DNA of 31,266 nucleotides from an uncultured Oscillospiraceae bacterium (GCA_934457235.1 CAKSHT010000006.1:1-31266); one strand, 5' to 3'. Counted from the first letter of the stretch, positions 1 to 8,375 are shown. A program made the numbers and translations. The notes: generated from the sequence alone by a model not told the origin.

Positions 1-2008
1 GAATGCCGGTATTGCATATGCGCCCGGGGATTATGGCTGTATTTCAGGCGCAAGTACATTAGAAAGCACATACAATAACTGCTATTTTATTGCTGAGCTT
101 TCTGCTGCAAACTACATCGGAAGAGGAAAAGGCACAGGCGTTTCTATCGGCAATATAGCAGAACTGAACCTCGGCAGCGCATGGAATACAGGCTCTCTCG
201 GCACCCTCAGCGCGGCGGACAGCGACGGCGTCAAGTCGCAGCCGGTAACCCTCCCGAGCCTGAAGAAAACCGGCTCGGCACAGACCGCTGTCGCATATCA
301 GTTCAACTTTAAGGAGAATCCGTCTGACAATGACAACTGGCTGTACACCACAAGGGTGACGACCGTTGACGAGCTTCAGACCGCATGCACCACAGGCAAT
401 ATTGCGCTTGCAAATGATATTGTCTTTACAGACAGTGACCCTGAGTTCATAGCGCTCGGCATGGAGGGTGCTGAACCCGCAGACAACTTACATGGCTATT
501 TCAGCGGAAATGGTCATACTATCAAAAACATAAAGCTGAAGGGCAACATATACAATAACGCCGCGCTGTTTGCATGCTCATACGGTGTGATAATGGACCT
601 CACCATGGACGGCACAATTACTGTGACTGACGCAGATTATGCTGCGGCTGTCTGCATCAATAATGATGGAACGATCATCAGGTGCCACAACGCTGCCGAT
701 ATCAGCGGCGGCTCCGATATCGGCGGTATTGCGTATTACAATTACGGTACAATAATCAACTGCTGGAATACCGGCAGCGTTACCGGCGAATCCAATGCAA
801 GCGGTATTTGCTGCGTAGTAAACAGCAACGGCAAAGTTACCGGCTGCTATAACATCGGCGCTCTTTGTGCCCAAAACACATACGGCATTTCAGAAACGTC
901 AGATGATACAATCCAGAACAGCTATTATCTGTCCGCAGACCCCGGTAACGACAACAAAGCAAAGACTGCAAAGGCATTTGCCAGCGGCGAGGTTGCCTAT
1001 CTGCTGAACGGCGACCAGTCCACAATCGCATGGGGTCAGGAAATAGGAAAGGACTCCTATCCCGTGCCTGGCGGCATGAGGGTCTATGTTTCTTCTCCCT
1101 GCATGTCAATTTTCACTAATGATAATTCTGACCTCCATAGAGAGCACAAGTTTGGCGACTGGGTAACTACAAAGGAACCCACTTACACCTCCACAGGCAT
1201 TAAAACGAGAACCTGCTCCATATGCGGTGCGACCGAGGAAGATACGATTCCGAAGAAGTCCGGCAGCTCCTCTGGTGGTTCTTCCGGCGGTGGAAGCTCC
1301 AGACCCTCGGGTGGAAGCTCCGGCACATCAGACAGCAAGCCGTCCATAAACGGTAAGCAGAAGAGCTGGTCCGACATTTCGTCAGACATTGCGAAGCTCA
1401 CGGCAGGAGGTTCGGCAACAATCAACACGAACGGTGAAACTAATGTTCCGGCTGACGTTATCAAGTCGATAAAGGACAGCAAGGCAAAGGTAGAACTGAT
1501 AATCGACAGCACCAGAAGCTGGATAATTGACGGCCTGAGGATAAGCAAGGTTTCTGCGGCTGATCTTTCGATACTCCCCGGAAATGCCGACAGAAGCACG
1601 CTCCGCGGTACTTACGGCGCTGACCTGAAAATCACAGGAACAATGGTTCCGGCAGACTTAAAACTGAAATTCCGCAAGGAATTTGCTGGTCAATTCGCAA
1701 ACTTCTACAAGCTGACCGATGGAAAGCTTGTATTCCAGAACTGCGTAAAGGTCGATGAAAACGGCGCTGCGATAATTCCCGGTGCTGATACTAATGGCGG
1801 GTATATCGTTATGGTATGCGAGTTCTCCGACAGACTTGGCGACATGAACAATGACGGCATTCTGAACGCGCTTGACGCTTCTGCGATACTCAAGTCAATA
1901 ATCGGAGCGGCGAACGGCGTGAATCCGCAGATGGCTGACTTCAACGACGACGGAAAAGTCAATGCGTTTGACGCTTCAGCTATACTGAAGTGGATAATTG
2001 CGGCATAA
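1..2008 (+). CDS. Dockerin-containing beta-repeat surface protein, 3' part
   Basis: The reading frame is open from base 2 to the TAA at 2006-2008, so the gene starts upstream of the window; at least 668 residues are visible. An internal GTG at 356 is not a convincing start because the frame continues upstream with similar composition. The visible part begins with Gly/Asn/Cys-rich repeats of the GLUG type (for example GTIINCWNTGSVTG), which usually form beta-helix-like surface domains. It then has a short HKFGDW...TRTCSICGATEEDTI segment common in surface proteins of this group, a Ser/Gly-rich linker, a roughly 150-residue domain I do not recognise, and a C-terminal dockerin of about 56 residues. 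The dockerin has two Ca-binding repeats, DMNNDGILNALD and DFNDDGKVNAFD, each followed by ASAILK. Known role: dockerins plug proteins into cohesin scaffoldins. I see no catalytic domain in the visible part; binding or adhesion is an inference. Confidence 0.85.
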   Translation, partial: NAGIAYAPGDYGCISGASTLESTYNNCYFIAELSAANYIGRGKGTGVSIGNIAELNLGSAWNTGSLGTLSAADSDGVKSQPVTLPSLKKTGSAQTAVAYQFNFKENPSDNDNWLYTTRVTTVDELQTACTTGNIALANDIVFTDSDPEFIALGMEGAEPADNLHGYFSGNGHTIKNIKLKGNIYNNAALFACSYGVIMDLTMDGTITVTDADYAAAVCINNDGTIIRCHNAADISGGSDIGGIAYYNYGTIINCWNTGSVTGESNASGICCVVNSNGKVTGCYNIGALCAQNTYGISETSDDTIQNSYYLSADPGNDNKAKTAKAFASGEVAYLLNGDQSTIAWGQEIGKDSYPVPGGMRVYVSSPCMSIFTNDNSDLHREHKFGDWVTTKEPTYTSTGIKTRTCSICGATEEDTIPKKSGSSSGGSSGGGSSRPSGGSSGTSDSKPSINGKQKSWSDISSDIAKLTAGGSATINTNGETNVPADVIKSIKDSKAKVELIIDSTRSWIIDGLRISKVSAADLSILPGNADRSTLRGTYGADLKITGTMVPADLKLKFRKEFAGQFANFYKLTDGKLVFQNCVKVDENGAAIIPGADTNGGYIVMVCEFSDRLGDMNNDGILNALDASAILKSIIGAANGVNPQMADFNDDGKVNAFDASAILKWIIAA

Positions 2009-2017
2009 TCAAACCAA

Positions 2018-2061
2018 AAAATAGTTATGGGCGTACATCTCTGTACGCCCATAACTATTTT
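2018..2061 (+). terminator. Hairpin terminator of the dockerin gene
   Basis: A perfect 20-bp inverted repeat (2018-2037 and 2042-2061) with a 4-nt TCTC loop starts 9 bases after the dockerin stop codon. Its 3' arm ends in TTTT. The arms are only moderately GC-rich, but the length and position support a rho-independent terminator. The A-run at the 5' side would let it also act for transcripts coming from the right. Confidence 0.75.
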
Positions 2062-2075
2062 ATCCCATTACTCTG

Positions 2076-2347
2076 AACATCTCCGAGGCAGATGTCATGA
2101 CAACGCCCGCTGCGAAAGTATGTGGGCGCGAATGAAGAACGAGCTGTTTTACAGCCGCGGCAGAAGAAGTACGGATTATACGACAGAACAGCTGAAAACA
2201 ATGATCTGGCGCTACTACATGAGTTATTGGAATAACCGCCGGATATTGTACTATCCAGTGAATCTGAACATACTATTTGCGAAAGTCGGTCTAAGGCAAG
2301 GCAGGCGTAAAACTCATAAATGGTTATACGTTATCCTGAATCAATAA
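2076..2347 (+). pseudogene. IS3-family transposase C-terminal remnant
   Basis: Translation gives a piece of the DDE integrase domain of IS3/IS150-type transposases: GRCHDNARCESMWARMKNEL, where the E of CES is in the position of the catalytic Glu, followed by YYMSYWNNRRI. The first two catalytic Asp residues and all of the N-terminal half are missing, and after NNRRI the sequence no longer follows the family pattern, suggesting a frameshift or decay. The open frame technically starts inside the terminator hairpin at 2027, which is not a plausible start. No flanking terminal inverted repeats are evident. The stop codon overlaps the end of the convergent prepilin-like gene by 7 bases. This is a dead fragment of an insertion sequence. 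Confidence 0.8.
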
Positions 2348-3120
2348 GTTGCGTATGATCCGGTTTCTTCAATGTTTATGGTGCCGTTCATGATGATAAT
2401 GACCTTGTCAAAATCCCTTGCAGCGTATTCTACCATGAGCACCTTTCCATTATCATCATAGCGTATAACGAAAGTGCAGTCATTTTTTGATTTTTCAAAG
2501 TACTTTTGCGGGGAAAGAAGCGCCTTATCATATCCATATGGCGTTTTGTCCTTGAATGTAAATGCGTAGTTGCAGTTGTCGATCTTTTTATTCAGACCTT
2601 TTCCCAACTCATTGTAATTTGCATCGTCGTAGGAATCGAGATATTTCAGGGTTTCCTTTGCAATAAACGCATCAATGAATTCTGGATTTTTTGTATTCTC
2701 TAATGTGCTTTCGCTGTATATTTTAAAATTTGCGTTGTTTTGCTGTGCTGCATAGAAAAAAGAAACAGTGAGGTTGCCGCACGATACCTTTTTTGTTTTG
2801 TCGTAGACGATATTTCCACTGCTGTCGTGCTGAATGTTTCCATCTTTATCGGTTTTAGGGAGATAGTATCCGGTGGCCTTTGTCTCCCTGTACAGCTTAA
2901 AATCTGAGCCATATTCCGCATAGGCTTCTGAGATGGCAGTCTGTGCAGCTATATAGACTTGCCGGGCTTCTGAGATGTGGCGCTTTTCCTTTGCCTTTTC
3001 TATATACCCTACCAGGCTGGGAATAAGCACAGCTGCCGATATAGCTATTATCACCAGAACAATTATAACTTCAACGAGCGTAAAGCCCTTTTGATTATAC
3101 CGCTTTTTTTTGCGTGCCAT
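2341..3120 (-). CDS. Type IV prepilin-like protein (pseudopilin)
   Basis: This 259-residue protein begins with a short basic leader of 12 residues followed by the prepilin peptidase and methylation motif QKG/FTLVE (Glu at +5 of the mature protein) and a hydrophobic helix, VIIVLVIIAISAAVLIPSLV. That is the hallmark of type IV pilins and type II secretion pseudopilins, which are cleaved by PilD-like peptidases and assembled from the membrane. The rest (about residues 45-259) is a soluble globular region without a family I recognise. The ATG has a good AAAGGAG site. No other pilus assembly genes (ATPase, platform protein, peptidase) lie in the window, so it must rely on machinery elsewhere. It could be a minor pilin or a pseudopilin; the exact role cannot be told. 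Confidence 0.85.
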   Translation of the reverse strand: MARKKKRYNQKGFTLVEVIIVLVIIAISAAVLIPSLVGYIEKAKEKRHISEARQVYIAAQTAISEAYAEYGSDFKLYRETKATGYYLPKTDKDGNIQHDSSGNIVYDKTKKVSCGNLTVSFFYAAQQNNANFKIYSESTLENTKNPEFIDAFIAKETLKYLDSYDDANYNELGKGLNKKIDNCNYAFTFKDKTPYGYDKALLSPQKYFEKSKNDCTFVIRYDDNGKVLMVEYAARDFDKVIIIMNGTINIEETGSYATY

Positions 3121-3167
3121 TGTTTTCTCCTTTGTTACACTGGTCTTTGCTAAAATGTTTCCTGTTT

Positions 3168-3196
3168 ATTTTACACTGAATACGTCAATATGTCAA
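3168..3196 (-). promoter_or_regulatory. Sigma-A-type promoter of the prepilin-like gene
   Basis: Read on the minus strand: TTGACA (3196-3191), 17-bp spacer, TAAAAT (3173-3168), about 48 bases before the prepilin start codon. Confidence 0.75.
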
Positions 3197-3261
3197 GCAT
3201 AATTATATCAGCACCATTTTAAGGTAAATGAAGGATCGTCTGATGAGATGGTATATGGCGC

Positions 3262-3444
3262 TTTTACTATGGGTCACCTCTAAAAACCTCCTTCACGGCA
3301 GATTTCTATGACTTATATCATCTGCGTCGTTACCAAACCTTGAAATACATACAGTATTACTGCGGTTTGGTGCCTAGCATCTGATATAAGTCATGTACGA
3401 AATCTGCTCGTGTCCCGGTTTTTAGAGGTTCCCTATGATAAAAA
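3262..3444. repeat. MITE-like foldback element, about 180 bp
   Basis: The two ends are imperfect inverted copies: CCTCTAAAAACC (3278-3289) matches GGTTTTTAGAGG (3417-3428), GCAGATTTC (3298-3306) matches GAAATCTGC (3399-3407), ATGACTTATATCA matches TGATATAAGTCAT, and ACCAAACC matches GGTTTGGT near the centre. The whole element could fold into one long hairpin. No coding potential is evident. The 12-mer CATCTGCGTCGT at 3319-3330 recurs at the window end (31242-31253). The rest of the gene-free stretch (3445-3685) holds a small hairpin at 3570-3586 (AAGACG/CGTCTT then a T-run) and nothing else I can assign. Confidence 0.7.
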
Positions 3445-3685
3445 ACTCAAAAATCATGCTTTGGAGTTTAAAAAAACAACCAGTAGAGAGCTTGTACAGC
3501 CATTTCATATTGCGGCGATTTGCCGCTGCAAAGACGCTCAGTGCATTGACGCCTTACTAGTTGCCGTGGAAGACGAAAAGCGTCTTTTATTTCTGTGTTA
3601 TCTATTATGGCTTGGATTTGAATAGTACTAAACCGTTTGCGACGCGTCTGACAAGCAGTACTTGTAGTATTGAATTCGCCATTGC

Positions 3686-3714
3686 TTGACATAATAACAC
3701 GGTTGTGATACAAT
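3686..3714 (+). promoter_or_regulatory. Promoter of the sufC/sufB-like operon
   Basis: TTGACA (3686-3691), 17-bp spacer, TACAAT (3709-3714), 29 bases before the chosen TTG start. Confidence 0.85.
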
Positions 3715-3743
3715 AATATAACAAGTTGAAAGGGGCGATTTTT

Positions 3744-4478
3744 TTGCTGGAACTCAAAGAGCTGGTCTGGAAGCTTCCGGACGGCGATACTATTATAGAT
3801 GGCGTAAGCTGTAAGCTTGATAGCAGGCTGACAGTTATAACAGGACCGAACGGCGGCGGAAAGACTTCGCTTGCGAAGCTCATCGCGGGTGTTGAAAAGC
3901 CGACCTCCGGCAGACTTATCCTGGACGGAACGGATATCACGGATATGGACATCACCGGGCGCGCGAAGCTTGGAATTGCATACGCATTCCAGCAGCCGGT
4001 GCGCTTCAAGGGACTGACTGTCCGTGACCTGCTGGAGCTTTCCGCCGGGAAGAAGCTGAGCGCGGAGGAACTGTGCGGGCTCCTCGGTAAAGTGGGACTC
4101 TGCGCGGAGGAATACATTGACCGCGAGATGAGCGCGGCGCTCTCCGGCGGCGAAGCCAAGCGCATTGAAATAGCTACTGTACTGGCACGCAGCGCGAAGC
4201 TTTCTGTTTTCGACGAGCCGGAGGCGGGCATAGATCTGTGGAGCTTTGCAAAGCTGGTCGAGACGTTCGAGGATATCCGCAGCAGCACTAGCGGATCCCT
4301 TGTGATAATCTCGCATCAGGAACGTATACTGTCCATCGCGGACGAGATAGTCGTTATCGCCGACGGCAAGATACGCACCAGCGGAAAGCGCGACGATATC
4401 CTGCCGCTGCTGCTCAAGGGTGAATTTTCGGGGCGCTGTCCTGCGGCTGCTCCCCAGAATGGAGGCGCGTGCAGATGA
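3744..4478 (+). CDS. sufC: SufC-like Fe-S assembly ATPase (SMS/SUF minimal type)
   Basis: A 244-residue soluble ABC ATPase: Walker A GPNGGGKT (34-41), Q-loop FQQP (82-85), signature LSGGEAKR (133-140), Walker B with catalytic Glu VFDEPEAGID (155-164) and H-loop His191. SufC-type ATPases power iron-sulfur cluster assembly on SufB/SufD scaffolds rather than transport; no membrane segments are seen, and the next gene is the SufB/SufD-like partner. I start it at TTG 3744, eight bases after GAAAGGGG; an upstream TTG at 3726 would sit before that ribosome site. The stop overlaps the sufB start (ATGA), indicating coupling. A two-gene C-B set without sufD, sufS or sufU nearby matches the SUF-like minimal system described in archaea and some anaerobic bacteria. 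Confidence 0.85.
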   Translation: MLELKELVWKLPDGDTIIDGVSCKLDSRLTVITGPNGGGKTSLAKLIAGVEKPTSGRLILDGTDITDMDITGRAKLGIAYAFQQPVRFKGLTVRDLLELSAGKKLSAEELCGLLGKVGLCAEEYIDREMSAALSGGEAKRIEIATVLARSAKLSVFDEPEAGIDLWSFAKLVETFEDIRSSTSGSLVIISHQERILSIADEIVVIADGKIRTSGKRDDILPLLLKGEFSGRCPAAAPQNGGACR

Positions 4479-5422
4479 GCGACATGAACAAGGCTGAATT
4501 CAACAGCATAACCGCGGAAATGCTGAAGGTCATTTCCGATTACGACAGCACTACTGGATTTCAGGGCGCTTATAATATCCGGCAGGACAGCCAGTGTGCA
4601 GGACGTAAGTCCTCTGAGAATATCACGATAACCTCAAAAACGGACAAGCCTGGAATAGATATCCGCGTGAAGCCTGGAACTAAGGGCGAGACCGTGTATA
4701 TCCCGGCGTGTGTGACGCATTCCAACGTGGACGACCTGGTTTACAACGATTTCTTCATCGGCGAGGGCGCTGACGTTGTTATCGTCGCGGGCTGCGGAGT
4801 TCACAGCGACGGTTCTGAGACTGCACGCCACAACGGAGTTCACCGGTTCTTCCTGGAAAAGGGCGCAAGGGTGCTCTACAAGGAAAAGCACATCGGCACC
4901 GGAAAGGGCGCGGGGCTTCGAAAGATAGACCCGGTGACTGACGCATATCTCAAGGAGGATTCCTACCTGGAGATGGATACTGTGCAGCTTCGCGGAGTTG
5001 ACCGGACTACCCGCAGCACCTCCGCCGTTCTGGACAAGGGCGCGAAAATAGTCGTGCGCGAGCGCATAATGACCGACGGCGACGAGGACGCAGTGACCAG
5101 GTTCAAGGTAGAGCTTAACGGCGAGGACTGTGGCGCCGACTTGGTTTCCCGTTCTGTTGCCCGTGGAAATTCCCACCAGGCATTCTATTCCGTCATTGAG
5201 GGTAACAACAGGTGTACCGGGCATTCCGCCTGTGACGCTATCCTGGCGGAGCACGGACGTGTTGACGCTCAGCCCGCACTTAACGCTGCGAACGTGGACG
5301 CCGCGCTTATCCATGAAGCGGCTATCGGAAAGATCGCCGGTGAGCAGATATTAAAGCTCTGTTCCCTGGGACTTACCCGGGAGGAAGCCGAGGAAAAGAT
5401 CATTGAGGGATTTCTTAAATAA
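4475..5422 (+). CDS. sufB: SufB/SufD-like Fe-S scaffold protein (minimal type)
   Basis: A 315-residue member of the SufBD family, shorter than classical SufB (about 470) or SufD (about 420), as expected for the minimal C-B systems. The family core is clear from about residue 75 (IPACVTHSN...DFFIGEGADVVIVAGCGVH) to the end, including VERHEA-like HEAAIGK (280-286), whose Glu281 aligns with the catalytic Glu434 of E. coli SufB. The place of E. coli Cys405 appears to be His260 here, although Cys247 and Cys253 lie close by. Role: with the SufC-like ATPase it should build and hand over Fe-S clusters in the cytosol. ATG 4475 overlaps the sufC stop and follows GGAGG (4461-4465); a GTG at 4469 is too close to that site. 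A terminator follows at once. Confidence 0.85.
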   Translation: MSDMNKAEFNSITAEMLKVISDYDSTTGFQGAYNIRQDSQCAGRKSSENITITSKTDKPGIDIRVKPGTKGETVYIPACVTHSNVDDLVYNDFFIGEGADVVIVAGCGVHSDGSETARHNGVHRFFLEKGARVLYKEKHIGTGKGAGLRKIDPVTDAYLKEDSYLEMDTVQLRGVDRTTRSTSAVLDKGAKIVVRERIMTDGDEDAVTRFKVELNGEDCGADLVSRSVARGNSHQAFYSVIEGNNRCTGHSACDAILAEHGRVDAQPALNAANVDAALIHEAAIGKIAGEQILKLCSLGLTREEAEEKIIEGFLK

Positions 5423-5440
5423 TTGATCGGAAATTGATCG

Positions 5441-5478
5441 GAAAGGACTGCTTCGGCAGTCCTTTCTGTTATTTTCTT
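5441..5478 (+). terminator. Terminator of the sufC/sufB-like operon
   Basis: An 11-bp perfect stem (5441-5451 with 5456-5466) closed by a TTCG tetraloop is followed by TGTTATTTTC. Confidence 0.85.
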
Positions 5479-5529
5479 ACAAAAAATCAGCATAAATGCC
5501 GCAGAAATGTGAAAATTTCGAAAAAGGGC

Positions 5530-5558
5530 TTAACAATTTACTAAAAATGTGTTATAAT
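5530..5558 (+). promoter_or_regulatory. Promoter of the class A PBP gene
   Basis: TTAACA (5530-5535), 17-bp spacer, TATAAT (5553-5558). The -10 element forms the left end of a 12-bp perfect inverted repeat (5553-5564 with 5568-5579), so a dimeric regulator bound there would block initiation; that is an inference from position only. Confidence 0.75.
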
Positions 5559-5580
5559 AAACGCAAAGCGTTTATTATAG

Positions 5581-5784
5581 GGCAATACCGCGCAAAGATT
5601 GTGCGGTGTTGCCATAGATTAAAATGCCTTGCACATACGTCTGCCCATGGCAGACTCCGTGCATATCGGTAAATTATAACGCTCCTTGCGGATCGTTATA
5701 ATCATAGTACAATATGTACAGCCAGATAATTCCGGAAACCTGACAGCCCATGCCGCGTAATGGCGGCACATAGGTGAACAAAGT
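5581..5784 (+). promoter_or_regulatory. Long structured 5' leader of the PBP gene
   Basis: About 220 bases separate the promoter from the PBP start. The leader can form a stem at 5581-5591/5603-5613 (11 bp with one G-U pair) and another from the TTATAACG and CGTTATAA segments around 5675-5702. No T-run follows the first stem, so it is not an obvious terminator. I do not recognise a known riboswitch class. Confidence 0.4.
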
Positions 5785-8091
5785 ATGGACAAGAAAAAGA
5801 AGATAAAATACATCAAGATCAAAGAGGAGCAGCCGAAAAAGCGCTCCGGAAAGAAGAAAAAGAGCCGCGCACTGAAGAACTTCGGTCATGCCATGACTAT
5901 AGTCGGCACTACGTTTTCCGCTATGCTGCTGATAATGGTCATCATGGTGTGTATCGTTGTGACGGTGCTTGCGGTGTATGTTCTGGATTTTGCGGACAAC
6001 AGCTATGACGCTAATCTACGTAATATCGAGATGAAGTACACAAGCTTTATCTATGGCTATGACGAGAACAACGAGGTCGTCGAGATAAAGCGGCTCGCCG
6101 CGGAGCAGAACCGTGTCTGGGTGGATTACGAGGATATTTCCCCGTACATCATCGACGCCGTTGTGGCTTCTGAGGACAAGCGTTTCTACACCCACAAGGG
6201 CGTTGACTGGTACCGTACCGCAGGAGCGTTCTTTTCCAACGGCGACGGCGGCGGCGGTTCCACCATCACTCAGCAGCTGATAAAGAATCTCACCGGCGAT
6301 AACGAGGTCAGCTGGGAGCGTAAACTCCGCGAGATATTCCGCGCCCTCAGTCTGGAGGAGAAATACACCAAGATCGACATCCTTGAGAGCTACCTGAACC
6401 AGATCTGGTTCGGTGGAATGGTATACGGAGTCGGCGCTGCGTCGCAGTACTACTTCGGCAAGGACGTTTCGGAGCTGAACATCGGCGAAGCGGCGGTTCT
6501 CGCAGGAATGATACGTAATCCGGGCAAGATGTCCCCGTATTTCGACCTTGCAAGAAGCAAGCAGCAGCAGAACTACTCGCTGCGGTGCATGTACGAGCAG
6601 GGTATGATATCCACCAAGGAGTACGAGGATTACCGCTACAACCGTATTCAGGTGCATTTCGCGAAACCTGTTTACGGCGACGATTACGGGTATATCGACG
6701 AGCGCACGCTGACCTCCGGTGACGATTCGTCCCAGGACAGCACCGACGATACACAGTCGTCCGCAGGCTACGAGGCGTACAAGTGGAACGGCGACTATAA
6801 AGTCACCCAGGACTGGTACGTTGACGCGGCTATCGACCAGGTGATCACAGACTATGCAGATCTCAAGGGAATAACCTACACTTCCGCAAAGAACGAGCTG
6901 TACAACGGCGGATACAAAATTTATATCAACGAGAACATGAAGCTCCAGAAGATACTGGAGGATAAGTACCGCGACCCGTACACCGTGCTTTCGTACTATG
7001 ACGCGAGCGCCCCGGCGAAGGATCTGATACAGTCCGCGTTCATCATCATGGACTACACCGGAACTGTACAGGCGGTAGTCGGCGGACTTGGCGACAAGCC
7101 GGGCGATGGCACGTTCAACCGCGCGACACAGGCTACAAGATCTCCGGGTTCAACAATGAAGCCGATATCCACCTATTCGCTGGCGGTACAGAAGAACCTC
7201 ATCACCTATTCCACGCTCATTCCGGACGCGCAGATAAACATCGGCACCGAGGACGAGCCGGAGTACTGGCCGGAGAACTACGGCAGCGTTATCGGTGACG
7301 GTACCCTGCGCCCGGCATGGTACGGCGTTCAGCACTCGCTTAATACCCTGGCGGTAAGAGTCGGCAGAATGAACACTACAAAGGCGATGTACACTCAGCT
7401 GACGCAGATGCTGGGCTTCACCACGCTGGTTGACCAGGATATCGCGCTCTCTCCGCTTTCGCTGGGCGCGCTGACCTACGGCGCAAAGCTGGTTGAGGTC
7501 GCAGGCGCATATCAGATATTCGGAAACGGCGGCGTTTACTACCGTCCGATGTTCTACAGCAGGGTAGAGGACAGCAAGGGCAATGTGATACTGGAGCAGG
7601 ATTTCTACGGTACGCAGGCTATCGACAGCGATTCTGCGTGGGTAACAAACAGAATGATCTACAAGGTAGTAAACGGCGACAGCGGTACCGGACGTCTGGC
7701 TCAGCTGGAGAATGTTGAGGTGATCGGTAAGACTGGTACCTCCAACGCGGGTACTGACCTGCTGTTCATGGGACTCACTCCGGATTACGTCGGCGGTCTG
7801 TGGGTAGGCTACGACGACAGCCGCGAGATAGGCGGCTCCGATGGATGGAAGGCTGTAGCGAGCATCTGGAAGGAAGTCATGAAGGATATTCAGGACACCA
7901 CCGAGATACACAAGTTCACTCCGGATTCAAGCGTAGTCGAGAAGCTGTACTGCACATCGACCGGACTTCTCGCGACGAACAAGTGTGAAAGCACGGATAT
8001 CGGATACTATCGCGCAAGCAATCTTCCGGCGTACTGCAATGGCGACCACAAGACTATCCGAGCACAGATACGCGCCGAAAACCCCGACTGA
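5785..8091 (+). CDS. Class A penicillin-binding protein (PBP1A-like)
   Basis: Bifunctional peptidoglycan synthase of 768 residues. It has a very basic cytoplasmic tail (1-36), one membrane anchor (about 38-68), a GT51 glycosyltransferase domain with EDKRFYTHKGVDW (Glu130 catalytic), GGGSTITQQLIKNL and YLNQIWFGG, then a transpeptidase domain with all three penicillin-binding motifs: STMK (456-459), SLN (518-520) and KTGTS (649-653). Role: polymerises lipid II into glycan strands and cross-links them outside the membrane. An unusual Ser/Asp/Gln-rich stretch (about 311-328) sits between the domains. ATG 5785 follows AGGTGA at 5772-5777. It has its own promoter and leader and is not in an operon. 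Full length for the family. Confidence 0.95.
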   Translation: MDKKKKIKYIKIKEEQPKKRSGKKKKSRALKNFGHAMTIVGTTFSAMLLIMVIMVCIVVTVLAVYVLDFADNSYDANLRNIEMKYTSFIYGYDENNEVVEIKRLAAEQNRVWVDYEDISPYIIDAVVASEDKRFYTHKGVDWYRTAGAFFSNGDGGGGSTITQQLIKNLTGDNEVSWERKLREIFRALSLEEKYTKIDILESYLNQIWFGGMVYGVGAASQYYFGKDVSELNIGEAAVLAGMIRNPGKMSPYFDLARSKQQQNYSLRCMYEQGMISTKEYEDYRYNRIQVHFAKPVYGDDYGYIDERTLTSGDDSSQDSTDDTQSSAGYEAYKWNGDYKVTQDWYVDAAIDQVITDYADLKGITYTSAKNELYNGGYKIYINENMKLQKILEDKYRDPYTVLSYYDASAPAKDLIQSAFIIMDYTGTVQAVVGGLGDKPGDGTFNRATQATRSPGSTMKPISTYSLAVQKNLITYSTLIPDAQINIGTEDEPEYWPENYGSVIGDGTLRPAWYGVQHSLNTLAVRVGRMNTTKAMYTQLTQMLGFTTLVDQDIALSPLSLGALTYGAKLVEVAGAYQIFGNGGVYYRPMFYSRVEDSKGNVILEQDFYGTQAIDSDSAWVTNRMIYKVVNGDSGTGRLAQLENVEVIGKTGTSNAGTDLLFMGLTPDYVGGLWVGYDDSREIGGSDGWKAVASIWKEVMKDIQDTTEIHKFTPDSSVVEKLYCTSTGLLATNKCESTDIGYYRASNLPAYCNGDHKTIRAQIRAENPD

Positions 8092-8374
8092 GGCGCGTAG
8101 CCGCGCCGGGCAATAAGGCTGTAGGTGCAATTTGATTGAAATGTACTCACACGACCAATGACGTACTTTTCATGAAAATGCACAAGTAGGCGCGTAGCCG
8201 CGCCGGGCAGTAAGGCTGTAGGTGCAATTTGATTGAAATGTACTCACACGACCAATGACGCACCATGCATGAAAATGCACAAGTAGGCGCGTATCCGCGC
8301 CGGGCAGTAAGGCTGTAGGTGCAATTTAATTAAACGCACTCACACGACCAATGACGCACCATGCAATGAAAATC
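8091..8374. repeat. Three tandem copies of a 97-bp hairpin repeat
   Basis: Copies begin at 8091, 8188 and 8285, exactly 97 bases apart; the third is shortened at its right end. Copies 1 and 2 differ at about five positions. Each starts with a GGCGCG/CGCGCC hairpin (loop TAGC or TATC), then GGGCAATAAGGCTGTAGG-like sequence, and contains TCACACGACCAATGACG. The first copy begins at the PBP stop codon. A diverged single copy follows putP at 25275. No open frame runs through the array and the spacing does not fit CRISPR. Confidence 0.9.
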
Positions 8375-8375
8375 C

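Noticed and set aside
3410..3625. A 71-codon plus-strand frame
   Set aside because: It begins inside the foldback element, has no ribosome site and matches no family pattern.
8091..8374. CRISPR array
   Set aside because: Only three copies, and the whole 97-bp unit is repeated; there are no unique spacers between short repeats.
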